A DNA stretch of 54,965 bases. Source: CAZHVS01 sp964536015. GTDB taxonomy: Bacteria > Bacteroidota > Ignavibacteria > Ignavibacteriales > Ignavibacteriaceae. Location: NCBI GenBank assembly GCA_964536015.1, contig CAZHVS010000018.1, positions 1 through 54,965 of the forward strand. Reading direction: 5' to 3'. Made by a program: the position numbers and the translations under genes. Below the pieces are notes generated by a model that searched no databases, was not told the DNA's origin, and saw nothing but the letters and a program-made list of their open reading frames with translations. Shown here in pieces: positions 53,161-54,965 of the stretch (within the stretch, counting starts at the first letter, position 1; the number at the start of each line of letters is the position of its first letter).

Positions 53161-54145
53161 GTGGTTTGATGAATATTTGTTCTGCTTGTTCTTTTCTTAG
53201 GGCGATTGTTGTTCCTCTTACTTTGAAGGCAACAGGGTCGCCAAATGTGCTTATTAATTCTTTGGTAATTTTTGTTCCCGGCACGATACCAAAGTCCATC
53301 AGTCTTCTTCTTTGTTGTCCTCGTAAGGAATTTGAAATTTTTTCGACGATTGCCGTCTCTCCTTGTTTTATTGAAGCGAGATTCCTGAAGGATTTTGTTA
53401 TTTCCTTAAAGGAAATTTCTTTTACCGAGATGTTGTTTGCTAAAAGTGGTGCAAGGATACATTCTTCTCCGTCGGCTTCAAAGATTATTTTGGAGTTTGT
53501 TTTTTCAATTATCTTTACTTGTTGACCGGGATATAAGCCCAGAGCAAAAAGTTGAGCGTAAATTTCTTTTGGCTCATCTTCTATGTGAGTTATAATTCCG
53601 TAATGGTTTGTTTCAAGCTGGTTAAGAAGAATACTTTTGATGTTCGGCATTGTTCCATTCGAATCAGGGATAGGATCGCCGTGAGGGTCTAAAAAAGGAT
53701 TGCCGAGTTGTGCAGATAGCGTATCGATTTCGTTGTTTGTTAGTTTGTGTTCTCGTTTATCTGCAATTTTGTGCCAGTCTTTTGCAGGGATGCTGGTTTG
53801 TTCTGCAAGATATTTTTCCCATAGTCTGTGAACGCGAATAACTTTTAATGCGTAATTCTTTCCTTCTTTTGTCAGGTTGTAATTTTCGTTATTCTTTTCA
53901 ATAAGTTTATGTTCAATAAGGTGAGAGATAAGGTTGGTTGTTTCATCAATGTTTGCTTTTAATCTTTTTGCTAATGCTTCTTTTGAATAATTTTCTTTTT
54001 TCTCTTCAGTTTCGTAAAGAATTTTTAGTGCGTGTTCGATTAGTTCCTTTTTATCTTTTACAGGATTTCGGTATGCAGAAAGTTTTTTTATTATTGCGTA
54101 AGCAATTAATGCCGCTGCTAAGGTTATGATGAAAATTGTTGTCAT
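53144..54145 (-). CDS. membrane-anchored DtxR-like regulator fused to two FeoA domains
   Basis: This 333-residue protein has a membrane helix (about 2-19), then a DtxR-type winged helix (about 30-100) and metal-binding dimerisation domain (about 100-160), then two FeoA/SH3-like domains (about 175-245 and 255-330; FALGLYPGQQVKII and MDFGIVPGTKITK). The DtxR metal ligands appear conserved in aligned positions: His106 and Glu110 (HRLWE), His125, Asp129 (Cys in DtxR), Glu132 and His133 (REH); His38 replaces Met10. It lies in the feo operon directly after the EVE gene (TAATG overlap). It may sense Fe2+ and act on FeoB at the membrane, on DNA, or both. Confidence 0.88.
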   Translation of the reverse strand: MTTIFIITLAAALIAYAIIKKLSAYRNPVKDKKELIEHALKILYETEEKKENYSKEALAKRLKANIDETTNLISHLIEHKLIEKNNENYNLTKEGKNYALKVIRVHRLWEKYLAEQTSIPAKDWHKIADKREHKLTNNEIDTLSAQLGNPFLDPHGDPIPDSNGTMPNIKSILLNQLETNHYGIITHIEDEPKEIYAQLFALGLYPGQQVKIIEKTNSKIIFEADGEECILAPLLANNISVKEISFKEITKSFRNLASIKQGETAIVEKISNSLRGQQRRRLMDFGIVPGTKITKELISTFGDPVAFKVRGTTIALRKEQAEQIFIKPLENYE

Positions 54146-54615
54146 TAAGTGTTACTCATTTTAAGTATTTCATTCCATTCATCTTTAGAAACAGGAAAAA
54201 CTGAAAGACGGTTTCCTTTTTGAAGAAGTCGGAAATCTTTTAGTTTAGGGTTCATCTTAATAGCTGCAAGGGTTACGGGATTTTTGAAAATTTTTTCCAG
54301 TTTAATGTCAACCATAAACCAGGTCGGATTATCTTTTTTTGCTTTTTCATCGTAGTGGATATTATTTTTATCGAATTGTGTGTGGTCTGCGTAGCCTTCT
54401 TTAACCACTATGCAAGTGCCAACAATAGCCAGAGGTTCAGCGTTGCTATGATAGAACAGAACGCCGTCTCCTTTTTTTATTTCGTCTCGAATGAAGTTTC
54501 GTGCCTTATAATTTCTAACTCCATCCCAGCAGGTTGTTTGTAAGGGAGAGTTTTTTAAGTCGTCTATTGAGAAGACTTCAGGTTCAGATTTGAATAGCCA
54601 AAAAGATTGTTTCAT
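54145..54615 (-). CDS. EVE domain protein
   Basis: This 156-residue protein is a single EVE domain (related to the PUA/ASCH/YTH folds), shown by WLFKSEPEVFSIDDL, WDGVRNYKARNFIR, GDGVLFYHSN, WFMVDIKLEKIFKNPVTL and the RLSVFPVSKDEWNEIL end. EVE domains are thought to bind modified bases in DNA or RNA. Its stop overlaps the start of the DtxR-FeoA gene by one base, so it is the first gene of the feo operon. A functional link to iron is not evident and may be only shared transcription. Confidence 0.93.
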   Translation of the reverse strand: MKQSFWLFKSEPEVFSIDDLKNSPLQTTCWDGVRNYKARNFIRDEIKKGDGVLFYHSNAEPLAIVGTCIVVKEGYADHTQFDKNNIHYDEKAKKDNPTWFMVDIKLEKIFKNPVTLAAIKMNPKLKDFRLLQKGNRLSVFPVSKDEWNEILKMSNT

Positions 54616-54829
54616 TTCTTATTCAAAAAGTTGTTAAAAGTTTTGTTCTAAGTTAATGAATTGCAAATAAATTTTTAAATGAATTTGCTGGCACTAAAAA
54701 TCTTTTGCGATATTTTGAATAGCGATGGTTTAGTTAGCTAAAGGATTAAGGGTTTTGTTAATTGTTTGTTTCTTTTTTTTTGTTGACGAAAGGGATTTGT
54801 GAAATGTAGTTTGCAGTTAGGTAATTCTT
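54616..54829. other. intergenic stretch right of the EVE gene
   Basis: This stretch is upstream of the feo operon and should hold its promoter, but I see no TAnnTTTG element or convincing -35/-10 pair. A T-rich run lies near 54770-54783. Fragments at about 54820-54853 (GTAATTCTTTTAGGAG, then CAGAATAAAATAC) look like decayed copies of the repeat that begins at 54854. Confidence 0.4.
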
Positions 54830-54964
54830 TTAGGAGCAGAATAAAATACTTGCTGCAAAATTCTCTTTTGCAGTTGCATAATTGAATTTTGCGGATGCAT
54901 TATTTATTTTAGCGTATGCAAAACTAAATTTTGTAGATGCAGAATTCAGTTTTGGAGATGCAGA
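54830..54964 (-). CDS. possible partial gene encoding heptad repeats (5' end outside window)
   Basis: On the minus strand one frame stays open from the window edge to a TAA at 54830-54832, giving 44 residues. The 21-bp repeats read as a seven-residue unit, roughly A-S-A-K-F-N-Y: for example SASTKFS, then FAYAKIN, NASAKFN and YATAKEN, then FAASILFCS before the stop. The start is outside the window, so whether this is a real protein end cannot be settled. The opposite strand also has an open frame, but it is cysteine-rich and has no start. Confidence 0.3.
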   Translation of the reverse strand, partial: SASPKLNSASTKFSFAYAKINNASAKFNYATAKENFAASILFCS

Positions 54965-54965
54965 A
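54854..54965. repeat. 21-bp tandem repeat array (five full copies, sixth cut by edge)
   Basis: Copies start at 54854, 54875, 54896, 54917 and 54938, and the first seven bases of a sixth are at 54959. Every full copy is exactly 21 bases. Each begins TGCA, is AT-rich in the middle with TTTT at positions 13-16 (TTTTA in place of TTTTG in copy three, with copy differences) and ends near GnnGA. The copies differ at many bases but never in length. There is no unique spacer between copies, so this is a tandem array and not CRISPR. Confidence 0.85.

Noticed and set aside
54854..54965. CRISPR array at the right edge
   Set aside because: The 21-bp units are directly adjacent with no unique spacers, and the copies differ from one another; no cas gene is nearby.
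54845..54965. Plus-strand cysteine-rich open frame through the tandem repeat
   Set aside because: It has no start codon and an in-frame stop just upstream at 54842, and its Cys-rich composition is unlike neighbouring proteins. The minus-strand frame is the better coding candidate.

Overview
The window is AT-rich bacterial chromosome, almost fully coding, with about 38 genes and no rRNA, tRNA, IS element or CRISPR array that I can see. The best guess for the source is the Ignavibacteria (Bacteroidota/Chlorobiota group, relatives of Ignavibacterium and Melioribacter). Three things point there: secreted proteins ending in type IX secretion (T9SS) sorting domains that contain NYPNPFNPSTT, a PorV-like outer-membrane protein with a TonB-dependent receptor nearby, and promoters with the Bacteroidota-type -7 element TAnnTTTG. 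This assignment is inference from family features, not from a marker gene search.

Layout. 84-6824 (minus): an eight-gene SUF iron-sulfur operon, sufB-sufC-sufD-sufS-sufU-sufT, then a bacilliredoxin and an Rrf2-family regulator. 6979-12400 (plus): queC and queF (queuosine precursor), glnD, murI, then lexA with a clear two-box operator, followed by two small unknown genes. 13285-18741 (plus): an envelope biogenesis run uppS-bamA-ompH-ompH-lpxD. 18905-27829 (plus): a TonB-dependent receptor, a 1203-residue secreted protein, a PorV-like protein and a T9SS-exported protein with carbohydrate-binding-like domains, closed by a strong terminator. 27909-31340 (plus): a parvulin-type periplasmic chaperone and a COG2509 flavoprotein. 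31384-34990 (minus): efp, an aldo/keto reductase, an EamA transporter and a secreted T9SS protein. 35124-40927 (minus): a pyruvate dehydrogenase operon aceE-E2-lpd. 41137-46440: an unknown outer-membrane protein, an alpha/beta hydrolase, a DUF192 protein, an OmpA-like protein and a lipoprotein. 46610-50876 (plus): mutS, a DUF1684 lipoprotein and DAHP synthase. 50900-54615 (minus): a ferrous iron uptake operon made of an EVE-domain gene, a membrane-anchored DtxR-FeoA-FeoA fusion, and FeoB split into a GTPase gene and a membrane gene. The right edge holds five exact-length 21-bp tandem repeats plus the start of a sixth.

How it fits together. Most genes are core housekeeping: Fe-S assembly, cell wall and outer membrane construction, central carbon, DNA repair, aromatic amino acid synthesis. 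Iron supply (feo operon) and iron use (suf operon) sit at opposite ends, each with its own metal- or cluster-linked regulator candidate. The less ordinary parts are the membrane-tethered DtxR/FeoA fusion beside a split FeoB, the two unknown genes carried behind lexA, the Rrf2 regulator with altered ligands coupled to a bacilliredoxin, EF-P with asparagine at its tip, and the heptad-coding tandem repeat that runs off the right end. I did not find a large, clearly new multi-gene system; these are the best candidates.
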